Shown: positions 57,401 to 62,418, counted from the first letter of the stretch. The stretch is 64,000 nt of DNA from Pseudomonas sp. ICMP22404 (GCF_006227205.1 NZ_VCNG01000013.1:1-64000), one strand, 5' to 3'. Notes: generated from the sequence alone by a model not told the origin. Program-made: numbers and translations.

Positions 57401-57833
57401 GCGATACGAGCTTGATAATGGCGACTCTTTTGTCACGAACAGTAAAGGTATGGTTGAAGAGCTGACGTTTACTCCCAGTAAGGTCAAGGTTCCAAGGGAC
57501 TCCAGACAAACGGCTGCGGGTAAAGAGGGGCGTGAGACAGATGTCGGTGGGCATGCGCAAGCATGCAGCCAGGGCGGTACCTGTGACGGATACAACCTCT
57601 TTCCTCAGGATAGAAATTTCAATAACTCTGCCTATAAAGTTTTTTATGAGAATAAAGTTAAAGAAGCATTGAATGATCCTACCAAAATGGTTGGCCCAAC
57701 AACGATAAAATTCAGGCGCACTGATCCGGCCTCGGCAAGGCCTGATGCGATACAGCTAACATATACGATAGATGGTAAGACAAAAACATTGGTTTTCAAA
57801 AATGAAGCAAAAGCCCCACCGGAGTTCTTATAA
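48441..57833 (+). CDS. cdiA: TpsA/CdiA-type filamentous hemagglutinin with nuclease toxin tip
   Basis: A 3130-residue secreted protein. After a long signal segment it has the TPS secretion domain (about 50-300; ADGIVVSAPGTSL, GIILGNPNL, VIVANPYGITCNGCGFINTP) and long FHA-type beta-helix repeats (e.g. LNNQGGTLSGQ, AGRDINL) to about 2400. The C-terminal toxin (about 2990-3130) shows DVGGHAQACSQGGTCDGYNLFPQDRNFNN, read here in two pieces (GGHAQACSQGG, GYNLFPQDRNFNN); this matches the DNA/RNA non-specific endonuclease fold with His3038. From about 57,080 codon use turns AT-rich, as expected for an acquired CdiA-CT. The stop overlaps the immunity gene (TAATG). Confidence 0.92.
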   Translation: MDDRQYALLARQPSAALKTRELFWGMPKRGLAFLLANVMFWQPMWAQADGIVVSAPGTSLGQAGNGVPIVNIAKPNGSGLSHNQFKDYNVGSNGVILNNATNPAQSTQLGGIILGNPNLKGTAARVILNEVNGGSPSQLRGYTEVAGQSAHVIVANPYGITCNGCGFINTPQATLTTGKPVIENGQLRSYQVDQGSVTVEGAGLNANNVDRFEIITRSARINAEIQARNLTIVAGRNDVDASTLNATARADDGSAKPQLAIDSSALGGMYAGAIKLVGTEAGVGVKLDGKLIASGGDIQLDANGHLSLAQTAAAGAVNVNAASLDAQRPVYAGTALTVKTQGDLTSQNNLVARDSIRLDSGGTLRNNGIIEAGVNADNTRNTSGDVTLTAKQLNNSGKTVAASRDLTVTTTDTLNNQGGTLSGQRKTTVTAKVVDNRAKGRILGNTEVNVKADQVLNGSGGLINSQDVLQVMAGQLDNNAGELSSLNTATLVLGSLDNLTGLVMTGKQLDITATGAVNNQGGELSTQGLMTLKAASLNNRDKGTIAANGNLIVTATKGAIDNGNNGLIASRNAELKVTAASLDNAKGTLQGKGLVKVDIAGDIDNQAGSIIAQDANLNVFATNLDNRGGVLSSVKAALEAQVSGVLKNGHDLNGQGGTIQAKGLTLEALAGLFNDGGRIAAQAGDAVLDTGSARFDNSNGGLYASGKVKVDALNLDNSHGQISARQIDLNLNGILNNTQGIIEGDNSLDVLAASLVNHNGQLRTLGRDSTTVFSIGGLFDNSNGTLETVSNDVGFTLGSLNNQSGKLRHIGAGAFGLNLTQLGAVGGSLVTYGTLVLDADRWTNSTSIQAEHLTVNVKHLTQTATGQLLSANSFTGTGIDWRNDGLIGSDGLIDVQLSGQYAGNGRLSSLGTLGLKAALIDLEENASVAGGGNTTVHADGVFNNRGRVTSAAGMNVTAQGINNQGTLGSAGLLSVGTGALHNENGLIFSGADMALKVDSLTNLNADIYSLGNLSIDRDGLGTKASSIVNSSGSLQSDGNMNLAASTIENVRTLLTTHDAGIYTASIREVACIEGVNAGDCSGGKENHVWQIIQRDKFEVTAASVASSITSGGNLNIRAGDLTNSSSTIGAGGALTANLVSLNNIGIETHDTETSRTFVSERTRSPGGWRTLADNFTNKYWFQSPGYNPANLGGLEADMSRFIGTTERELLQFGSSRALSHDTQTYAAIIQSGGAIDIRTQSNANNSVIRGGYNYVGAGPRTDTGADGQFSTRITVNQQLSPDLAQQQVNPVTLPGFDLPTGQNGLFRLNEGSGTPTQGSGLTQVRGLPDRSFQANPQKYLIETNPTLTDMRRFMSSDYLLSNLGYDPDDAAKRLGDGFYEQRLIQQAVIARTGQRFLDGQTSDEGMFKYLMNNAIASKDALNLSLGVSLTGEQVAALTHDIVWMENQTVNGQQVLVPVLYLANANHRLAPNGALIQGSDVTLIAGKNLNNAGTLRASNNLVATANDSLVNSGLLEAGNRLDALASNDLTNRAGGVISGRDVSVVALAGDVTNERTVTRHASSTGYKTEQRDFVDSAARIEASHDLSVGTGRDLNNAGGALKSGNDTTLRAARDLKITAAEQADSNRLGNRYRDQTITQNGSSVTAGGDLNVTAGQDLRVVASNLIAQTALALSAGRDIAIESAANESHRSSQSKKIKSSNDLVRQQSSVVQSGGNLSVQAGQDLSLVASRLKGAGNVALDASRDINLLSAKDETAEFYSKKSKGSFGRSKSEQRESYDSTNVASVVEAGQDLTVNTRKNANGGMSINGGRDVTVVGSQLKAQGDLMLGGTGDIAVLSGVEEHGSYSKKTKSGFLGLSKSGKSELKTTASQVASELDAGNDVVVAAGNDLRVRASQTTAGNDVELRAGLVNKEGDINLVSANDTAYSRTEEYKKKTGLSVSGGFLSFASAKEAGRIAQSSTSVGSQVTADRDAMLQAERDINLIGSGIDAGRNVSLNAGRDVNVAAARNENSEQQWSKEKQSGIGVSSDANGINFFAGTDSVKEKDRLEQQTAAVSRISAGQDVAINALRDINQTGSDLRATRDIDLTAGRNINIDAARETQLTEQEREASRNGLGVSFSHNYGRTRDAVSGAGKGENGVSKASSTLKGIDAVTQFVNGPTADVKFGNSTQTSSQQVIEQTNRASTLDAGNDVTLDAGNDVIVKGAQLQAGRDINIKGRDVTLDVAKGSVTQESSERQSWSGIHGGTSGGLKLGVGGSYGLATGDGVYGSSTPTQVAAGRDFNVDASHDINLVGTQAKAGRDIALDAGNDLNIRSAQNDSNSENNRHNGGGEAGLTFGSQGFGVYVSVNIGKGDLEREGKRQQEAYLYAGNRLGFDSDKDTNITGATLRGDEVVGRVGGDLNVSSAPDTGKVKGKEFDLSVTATFGPGAGVSGSVGYGKTTGETNWVEQQASIIGKNKVDIRTEDHTQLDGALIAADNGNLKLDTGTLDFSDIAGKDKEHGYYLNVGGSYSAGSSGETTQDPSQVGKGKEGENGWSVSGWEYEKDREQIVRATVGAGEIVVRDDARTGADSTTGLNRDVSKAYEITKDDESRTDLYVTKSSLEAVGDASGTLHAWKTSIEKYPENSQKAYKEALELIQGPVRSAEQAWNSIQAQRVSIEEVPASARAALGDEAALNIAKNLVRNGRDPGEIKDLKSEDVAVIQSFAKRFSDFAKLQEACDVTGGCAPGDPSDKQRTAAIYKDVDGTLKFRYVTDVQVNTPGRKLLQETAKLQTYLDGLPVEQAQLLGLGIQAVMGPGKMAVGLAGNVVVNKLFGDKIATAKDSISKSIASELSGKNKNDLEVSDNLFKVRYEQGRDEQKGDVYVRGATTLLNIALGTVTNAAGAATGKVVGVVGKGRSDGITDGADGLGRGPIDPDWDKKFGETPSKGWVEAGPRGDQSSVSPNESKTGTGSNATSSQAVVKVNTGESVKGSPTYEILNNPNVRSPNTRYELDNGDSFVTNSKGMVEELTFTPSKVKVPRDSRQTAAGKEGRETDVGGHAQACSQGGTCDGYNLFPQDRNFNNSAYKVFYENKVKEALNDPTKMVGPTTIKFRRTDPASARPDAIQLTYTIDGKTKTLVFKNEAKAPPEFL

Positions 57834-58135
57834 TGGTTACCCAGGATTTTGATTTGCTAAAGCAAATATTTGAGTTGATTGATTCGGGTATTGTCGGCGG
57901 GTATGACTCGTTTATTTATGAGGTTGAAGTCGGAATTGGCTGTATGGAGGCGGAGTTGACGGTGAAGAAAAATGGCGTAGAGTCAACTGATGCTGAAACG
58001 GATTTTGATAGCTTTCTAATTTTCGATTTGGTTGAGCAGCTAAAAGAAAATGCTGTTCGTCGGGGTGAAGGCTGGCATTCATTTGTTATGAGTTATCACC
58101 AAGGCGAAAGTGTAAAGACGAAATTCAAGCACTAG
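57833..58135 (+). CDS. cdiI: CdiI immunity protein (YezG/DUF600-like)
   Basis: A 100-residue acidic protein starting one base inside the cdiA stop codon (TAATG), so translation is coupled. The layout LLKQIFELIDSGI, AELTVKKNGVE, EQLKENAVRRGEGWHSFVMSY resembles YezG/DUF600-type immunity proteins, which are partners of similar nuclease toxins in LXG systems. The family call is tentative; the role as immunity to the CdiA nuclease rests on position. Confidence 0.75.
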   Translation: MVTQDFDLLKQIFELIDSGIVGGYDSFIYEVEVGIGCMEAELTVKKNGVESTDAETDFDSFLIFDLVEQLKENAVRRGEGWHSFVMSYHQGESVKTKFKH

Positions 58136-58163
58136 GCGCGAGGAGTAGAGGGTAAAACTTCTG

Positions 58164-58232
58164 AAAAAGGGGACGGATTTATTTAATTTTGAGGTAAAAA
58201 TAAATCCGTCTACTTTTTTCGTCCCCTTTTTT
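58164..58232. repeat. Palindromic element E1
   Basis: AAAAAGGGGACGGATTTATTT left arm; the right arm AAATAAATCCGTC is interrupted by TACTTTTTTC before GTCCCCTTTTTT, i.e. the outer end is duplicated or imprecise. It starts 28 nt after the cdiI stop. It can fold as a hairpin with T tail on both strands. Confidence 0.88.
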
Positions 58233-58304
58233 ATAGCCGTACAAACCGCCAGCGTCATTGAACGCCAAACATGGCTTGCTAAGAAAATGTTGCAACCCAA
58301 ATAG
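58233..58304 (+). pseudogene. Orphan toxin 3' remnant, module 1
   Basis: A 23-residue open frame without start (…RQTWLAKKMLQPK, stop TAG at 58302) begins right at the end of element E1 and stops 7 nt before the next start. By analogy with the neighbouring modules it is probably the last codons of a CdiA-CT toxin gene. The family is not recognisable. Confidence 0.45.
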
Positions 58305-58311
58305 GCTTGAT

Positions 58312-58704
58312 ATGGACGCACGACAGCGAGCACTTTGTAAGGAACTCAGAAAGATGAGCTCTGCTCAGGCCGCCGACTGGTTGATTGGAGCATATCCATT
58401 AGATTCCGATGATTGGGGTGAAGCGATGGTACTCTTGCCGCACCGGTCTTGGGGGAAAACTGAGCAGCATCAACTGGCAGACCATTTTTTCAAGAAATTA
58501 CCATTTTCAGGTTATCGAGGGTATGAAAGTTTTGCCTCTATTATGTCTATAGCTTCACTGATTGGCTGTATTGAAAAAGCTTTGTCTGACGATGCAGCTA
58601 GGCGAGAGTTGCTGCTGTACTATCTGATTCCGGTATTGAATCGTGCTGCAAAGAGTGATCCGGATCGGAAGATGATAAATGAATTAGTTTTAAGGGTGGC
58701 GTAG
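58312..58704 (+). CDS. Orphan immunity-type protein, module 1 (unknown family)
   Basis: A 130-residue protein, MDARQRALCKELRKMS then AADWLIGAYPLDSDDWGEAM, EQHQLADHFFKKLPFSGYRG, VLNRAAKSDPDRKM. I do not recognise the family. Low-GC codons, its position after a toxin tail and before element E2, and its small size suggest an orphan CDI immunity gene. The ATG at 58312 is preferred over TTG at 58258. Confidence 0.65.
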   Translation: MDARQRALCKELRKMSSAQAADWLIGAYPLDSDDWGEAMVLLPHRSWGKTEQHQLADHFFKKLPFSGYRGYESFASIMSIASLIGCIEKALSDDAARRELLLYYLIPVLNRAAKSDPDRKMINELVLRVA

Positions 58705-58707
58705 GGG

Positions 58708-58760
58708 AAAGGGGCGGATCTATTTAAGTTTTGAGGTAAAAAATAAATCAGTCCCTTTTT
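58708..58760. repeat. Palindromic element E2
   Basis: AAAGGGGCGGATCTATTT and AAATAAATCAGTCCCTTTTT: a degenerate copy of the family with four arm changes, starting 4 nt after the preceding immunity stop. Confidence 0.8.
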
Positions 58761-58900
58761 ACGGAGCTGATGGTTCCATTCTGAGGTTTGAGCCGTCAAC
58801 TGGATATTTTGGTGTCATGCGGAATGGAAAAATAAATACTTTCCTTAGAACTAGCGGCGACGCTGCTGCACGACTGAAGTATTTCCGGGAACAGTTATGA
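58760..58900 (+). pseudogene. Orphan toxin C-terminal fragment, module 2
   Basis: A startless 46-residue frame: YGADGSILRFEPSTGYFGVM, then RNGKINTFLRTSGDAAARLK, YFREQL, stop 58898. The pattern of a Gly-Phe-Gly strand followed by a Gly-x-x-x-Thr-Phe strand resembles the end of BECR-fold RNase toxins seen at CdiA C-termini. It joins the last T of E2 directly; the N-terminal part of the toxin is missing. Confidence 0.6.
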
Positions 58901-59090
58901 AAAGTGAAAGTGCTTCTGAGATCTGTTCGAATATTTTAACCCGGCTAGGTTTTGGTGGTGAGACGTTAATGTCTTTGATGCGAAAGTGGAGTTTTTGGTT
59001 GAGGAATGCGAGGAAGGGTATGGTTGGGATTATTCTGAGTATAAAAATGAAATTGGAATAAGGCGGTTAATACAAAGATTACTTGTGAAG
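58897..59090 (+). pseudogene. Orphan immunity gene, module 2, frameshifted
   Basis: The ATG overlaps the toxin tail stop (ATGA). The first frame encodes MKSESASEICSNILTRLGFG; near 58960 the sequence continues better in another frame (DVNVFDAKVEFLVEECEEGY, then WDYSEYKNEIGIRRLIQ). A 1-nt deletion (or 2-nt insertion) would connect them. Read literally the first frame stops at 59061 after 54 residues. The second frame runs on through element E3. Confidence 0.55.
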
Positions 59091-59147
59091 AAAAAGGGGG
59101 CGGATTTATTTAATCTTGAGGTGAAAATAGATCTGCCCCCTTTTTTT
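59091..59147. repeat. Palindromic element E3
   Basis: AAAAAGGGGGCGGATTTATTT-type left arm and GATCTGCCCCC plus seven T on the right. The reading frame of the module 2 immunity remnant crosses it without a stop (KKKGADLFNLEVKIDLPPFF) and enters the next toxin fragment. Confidence 0.87.
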
Positions 59148-59444
59148 GCCTACTCGCGCCTCTCCAAAGAAGGTGTTGAGTTGAATCGGATTGATTTTGA
59201 AAGGAAACTGCCCAGCCTCCGAAAAGAGTGGGAGAAAAACACTGGTGAGAGCTGGCCAAAAGAAACCTATACTGACAAAAACGGCAGTATTAAAACCAGA
59301 AATTATGATGCTCATCATGTAATAGAGAATAAATTTGGTGGTAAAGCTGAATGGTGGAACATTACACCTGCAATGCGAGGTGTAGAGCATCAGGGAGGCA
59401 TCCACAGAACGCAAGGTCCTGCAGAGAAATTATTTGGTAGATAA
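59148..59444 (+). pseudogene. Orphan HNH-type nuclease toxin domain, module 3
   Basis: About 98 codons in the same frame from E3: LSKEGVELNRIDFERKLPSL, RKEWEKNTGESWPKETYTD, then YDAHHVIENKFGGKAEWW and NITPAMRGVEHQGGIHRT. The AHH core (His codons at 59313 and 59316) with the later WWN and HQGGIH matches the HNH/endonuclease VII superfamily of polymorphic toxins. No own start codon with a ribosome site is visible, so it can only be used after fusion to a cdiA. The stop is 2 nt before the SUKH gene. Confidence 0.7.
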
Positions 59445-59446
59445 CT

Positions 59447-59896
59447 ATGAAGAAATCAGTAGAAATACGAAGTCTTATAGATGCAATAACGACCGCTGAG
59501 CTTTATGAAGGTGATTATGGTGACTGTATAACTAACGTTGATGCCATACTGAGCGGTGTTGACGAATCGGACCGAAAAGGTGTGCCTGTCGATTACCTGG
59601 AGTTTCTTGCGGATTTTGGTTTTGGTGAACTAGATGCTGCGTTTTATGTAGATGATGGCCCGGTAAAATATTCTTCTATATCTGGTAGGGAGATAGATGG
59701 GTATGATGGTGTGTATGTGTTTGCGGGTAATTCAAGTGATGTGTTATATGCTTTTGATTCTAAAAATAGTTGGTCTGTAGTGGAAATTAGCTCTGAAGTT
59801 GATGGCTTTAAATTGCTGTCTATGGATTTTTCTGGTTTTATATTGGATAAGCTGCGGTATGTTAAGGGGTTGGTCGACTGGCGTGCAGGTAACTGA
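59447..59896 (+). CDS. SMI1/KNR4 (SUKH)-type immunity protein, module 3
   Basis: A 149-residue protein of SUKH pattern: VPVDYLEFLADFGFGELDAAFY, VKYSSISGREIDGYDGVYVF, LYAFDSKNSWSVVEISSEV and ending DFSGFILDKL. SUKH proteins are known immunity partners of nuclease toxins, which agrees with the HNH domain just upstream. It begins with an ATG 2 nt after the toxin stop. Function inferred from family and context. Confidence 0.78.
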   Translation: MKKSVEIRSLIDAITTAELYEGDYGDCITNVDAILSGVDESDRKGVPVDYLEFLADFGFGELDAAFYVDDGPVKYSSISGREIDGYDGVYVFAGNSSDVLYAFDSKNSWSVVEISSEVDGFKLLSMDFSGFILDKLRYVKGLVDWRAGN

Positions 59897-59969
59897 ACGT
59901 CGAAGCACTCCTGATAGTGGCGGGGTCCACAATAGAAAGCTGGCGAAAATTAGGGGAAAGGGGACTAGC

Positions 59970-60023
59970 AAAAGGGGCGGATTTGTTTGATTTCGAGGTG
60001 GAAAATAAATCCACCCCCTGTTT
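59970..60023. repeat. Palindromic element E4
   Basis: AAAAGGGGCGGATTTGTTTG and AAATAAATCCACCCCCTGTTT: a diverged copy. A partial second left end (GGGGAAAGGGGAC, 59953-59965) lies just before it, as if two copies had been nested. The 73-nt stretch between the SUKH stop and this element shows no gene. Confidence 0.78.
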
Positions 60024-60067
60024 AGTTGTTTTCCGCTTTTGTGGTTTTTACATATAAGGATTGATTG

Positions 60068-60244
60068 ATGTTTCCACGATATTTCCGCTGGGTCTCGATG
60101 TTGGGTGTTCTTGCTGCCATAGGTTTATTCGCTTTTACAAGCCTACAAGTGTTTACCGGCAGCGCTCCGACAACAGATTTGATTCGTCCCGTCATCGGAG
60201 CTGTCGCGTTTGCCTGGGCTTTCACTCAATCGACCAAGGTCTGA
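60068..60244 (+). CDS. Small two-segment membrane protein
   Basis: A 58-residue protein: MFPRYFRWVSMLGVLAAIGL, then FAFTSLQVFTGSAPTTDLI, RPVIGAVAFAWAFTQSTKV. Two hydrophobic segments (about 8-29 and 42-54). A strong AAGGA lies 7 nt before the ATG, so it is likely translated. It may be an orphan immunity protein to a membrane-acting toxin or an unrelated small protein; no toxin domain is recognisable before it. Confidence 0.6.
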   Translation: MFPRYFRWVSMLGVLAAIGLFAFTSLQVFTGSAPTTDLIRPVIGAVAFAWAFTQSTKV

Positions 60245-60303
60245 CCTGGAGTGAAAAAATCAGGGAGAAAAGGAGAGGATTTCCTTTTTCCACCTTGGCC
60301 TAT

Positions 60304-60741
60304 TTAAAACGGACACCAAGGATCCCCACCGTTAGCGCTTTCCAATATCTTCGGAAAATTACGTCCAAAGCCCCAGCCGGACGCAACGGCGGTTAGGGTG
60401 GTTTTGCAGACGGGATTTTTTTCCGAGACGATCACGTTCATATAGAACTGGTCGCCATAGATCGTCGGCGCCCAAAGCACCATGTCGCTTCTTTCGGCGT
60501 TGGTGTCAACTTTCAACTGGATGGTGCTGACGAGTGTTCCGCCCGTCGTGAGATTGGTTACTTGAGGGTGGTAGCAATGATTCAAATACCCTTGTACCCG
60601 TTCTACGACCACCGTCCGATCCTGCGTCAAGCAATACTCGGGGCTGGCTACGCCAGAGCGCAACAGGTCATCCTTGGTGTGCGGATGCAGCGAGCAGCCG
60701 CTCAGCAACAGAAAAGTGAGTGCTACGTATTTCCTATACAT
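60304..60741 (-). CDS. Putative lipoprotein of unknown function
   Basis: A 145-residue protein with a lipobox TFLLLSGCSLHP (Cys16). The mature part has several cysteines (EYCLTQDRTVVVE, LNHCYHPQV, KNPVCKTTLTAVASGW, DPWCPF). The ATG at 60741 is preferred over an upstream one at 60801 because it gives a normal signal peptide. Same strand as and 56 nt downstream of the frameshifted lipoprotein at 60798-61369, opposite to the toxin modules. I do not recognise a family. Confidence 0.72.
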   Translation of the reverse strand: MYRKYVALTFLLLSGCSLHPHTKDDLLRSGVASPEYCLTQDRTVVVERVQGYLNHCYHPQVTNLTTGGTLVSTIQLKVDTNAERSDMVLWAPTIYGDQFYMNVIVSEKNPVCKTTLTAVASGWGFGRNFPKILESANGGDPWCPF

Positions 60742-60797
60742 CAATGAGCGTCCTGATTGTTGGGTAGGCAGTGACTCGACGACAGGCTTTGTCTTTG

Positions 60798-61369
60798 TCA
60801 TTTATCAGCGTTAACGGTCACGCTTACCTCTTTTCGCTCACCGGCAGAGGAGAGCTCATAGACCTTCATGACGTAGTCGTCTGCGATAACCGTTTCAATC
60901 AGATAGTTCTTTTGAGGTTCTGGTGTGAACACCTGAGCAGCCGGCTGTGGGGTGATGGAGTAGCCGACAAGGAGTGCATGGGAATGCCGTTAAGGGTGGC
61001 TATTTGTCTCTTAACCGACGCACTCACTTTCAGGGGTTTTTCGGCCGTTACCAACGTATCAATGCTGTCCGTACCGCCTGCCATTTTCTTCAGATAGCCC
61101 GGTACGCGTTTGAAGTAGTTGGCATCGTAGACGCGCTCGCCAGCGGAGGGCATGGTGTACTCATTCGCGTCGGCAGCGCCGAGGAAATAGCTGACCGGAT
61201 GATCACCTGCGCCGCCAAGGGTGCGAAAGGTAAGGCTTGCTTGGTGCTGATTTGATGCTAGCGGGATTACCGGCTTGGAGGAGGGCTGGACGCTCACTTG
61301 GCGACTTCCACAACCGGTGATTGCAAAGGCGAGCGTTACTGCTAAAGGAAGAGCGAGATAGGTTTTCAT
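60798..61369 (-). pseudogene. Lipoprotein gene split by a 1-nt frameshift
   Basis: The first frame (from 61369) gives a lipoprotein signal (LAFAITGCGS, Cys20) and continues SVKRQIATLNGIPM. There it goes out of frame and would stop at 60899 with an unconvincing tail. One base more near 60985 would continue ALLVGYSITPQPAAQVFTP, EPQKNYLIETVIADDYVMKV, YELSSAGERKEVSVTVNADK to a stop at 60798. The second part is clearly coding in style (well-formed beta strands), so the gene is split by a deletion or a sequencing error. Confidence 0.6.
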
Positions 61370-61416
61370 TCGATCCCTGAAATGAAATGGATTTTTGGCG
61401 GGTATAAGACGTCTAG

Positions 61417-61572
61417 TCTACCCGGACGTCCAGTGATTGGGGTAATGGAAGCCAATCGACGGCTCTGGTGTTATTTGCCCTGGACAACATATCCCGTGGA
61501 CTTGGCGCCAGCGGATCAACCAGTGCTGAAGTCGTGGCACCGACCGTTTCGTCATCGAGCAGAAAGCGGTAG
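61417..61572 (+). other. Startless open frame ending at element E5
   Basis: A 51-codon open frame without start (…STALVLFALDNISRGLGAS, GSTSAEVVAPTVSSSSRKR) whose stop TAG (61570) abuts E5. It has the position of an older toxin or immunity remnant but no recognisable family. The rest of 61370-61572 holds no gene. Confidence 0.35.
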
Positions 61573-61629
61573 AAAAAGGGGACGGATTTATTTAATTTTG
61601 TGGTGAAAAATAAATCCGTCCCCTTTTTT
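61573..61629. repeat. Palindromic element E5 (best-preserved copy)
   Basis: AAAAAGGGGACGGATTTATT and AATAAATCCGTCCCCTTTTTT with a perfect 16-base arm (GGGGACGGATTTATTT / AAATAAATCCGTCCCC) around a 15-base centre AATTTTGTGGTGAAA. Used here to define the family. It would give a hairpin with a T tail on either strand. Confidence 0.93.
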
Positions 61630-62024
61630 CGGGATCAATAAAGAATGTTAATCCGGGTTATCCAGCTGCAGGTCGAACTCATAATTGTGTGAACTGCTCT
61701 ATTGCCACCGATGCAACGCTGGCAGGAAATCCTGCGTCTGCATTGCCGATCAACCATACGAAGGGTGTTCCATTGAGTGTGCTGGAAAAAAACTTCGGTG
61801 GTAAGTTTGGGGCTGTGACGGCGCCTGAAACCATTGTCCAGCAAATGGTAGGCTCTGGGCCTGGCGCTCGGGGAATCGTATTTGGATCTTATGGGCCAGG
61901 CCAGCCAGGACATGTTTTTAATGTGATTAATCAGAATGGTACTGTAAGGTTTCTTGATGGTCAGACTGGTAGGTCAGCAAATTTAAGTAATTTTAAAACG
62001 CTGCAGCTTTTGAGGACGAATTAA
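61614..62024 (+). pseudogene. Orphan papain-fold (Tox-PL-like) toxin domain, module 5
   Basis: An open frame from 61614 (first codon after an in-frame TAA inside E5) without a usable start. The segment NVNPGYPAAGRTHNCVNCSI, then PLSVLEKNFGGKFGAV, and PGQPGHVFNVINQNGTVRFL with DGQTGRSANL. The triad is readable as Cys (TGT 61686, in HNCVNC), His (CAT 61911, GHVFNV) and Asp (GAT 61956, FLDGQ), the pattern of papain-fold glutamine-deamidase toxins (Tox-PL). The domain looks complete but lacks its pretoxin carrier. The stop overlaps the immunity start (TAATG). Confidence 0.75.
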
Positions 62025-62302
62025 TGATCACCTATGCGGGCGCCTTAGTTCTGGCAAAGAATTATCTAATGGATTCCGAAATTCCTTTGCAAATTACTCA
62101 TGAGGGTGAGTTTTCCGAGGGATGGTATTTCTGCTACCAGTCAAAGGAGTTTCTAGAGACAGGTGAACTGTCAGCTCAGCTAGCTGGGAATGCGCCATTT
62201 CTAATTGATAAAAACTCTGGTGAGCTTCATGTTCTTGGAACGGCAAAGCCCTTAGAGAGCTATTTAGAAGATTACATAAAAGAGAGGGTGGTAAAATTTT
62301 AA
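62024..62302 (+). CDS. Imm35/YrhB-type immunity protein, module 5
   Basis: A 92-residue protein: LVLAKNYLMDSEIPLQITHE, GWYFCYQSKEFLETGELS, NAPFLIDKNSGELHVLGT and PLESYLEDYIKERV. The Trp-Tyr-Phe strand and the FLIDKxxGELHxxGT segment are typical of Imm35/YrhB-domain proteins of polymorphic toxin loci. It starts one base inside the toxin stop, the same TAATG overlap as cdiA/cdiI. Confidence 0.78.
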   Translation: MITYAGALVLAKNYLMDSEIPLQITHEGEFSEGWYFCYQSKEFLETGELSAQLAGNAPFLIDKNSGELHVLGTAKPLESYLEDYIKERVVKF

Positions 62303-62317
62303 TGGTTAGAGGGCGAA

Positions 62318-62382
62318 TAAAAAAACGACGGGTTTATTTAATGTATTTAATTTCCGAGATGAAAATAAATCCGTCCTTTTTT
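62318..62382. repeat. Palindromic element E6
   Basis: A degenerate copy: the left arm reads ACGACGGGTTTATTTA, the centre is enlarged (ATGTATTTAATTTCCGAGAT) and the right arm AAATAAATCCGTCCTTTTTT is nearly intact. It begins 15 nt after the Imm35 stop. Confidence 0.78.
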
Positions 62383-62418
62383 GAAAAGCTTAACTTTTGG
62401 CCTCTTGGAGATCAATAA
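62380..62418 (+). other. Possible toxin tail, module 6
   Basis: Twelve codons in frame from E6 (FEKLNFWPLGDQ, stop 62416). The position after an element and before a small orphan gene matches the other modules, but it is too short to identify. A 47-nt spacer follows before the next gene. Confidence 0.3.
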
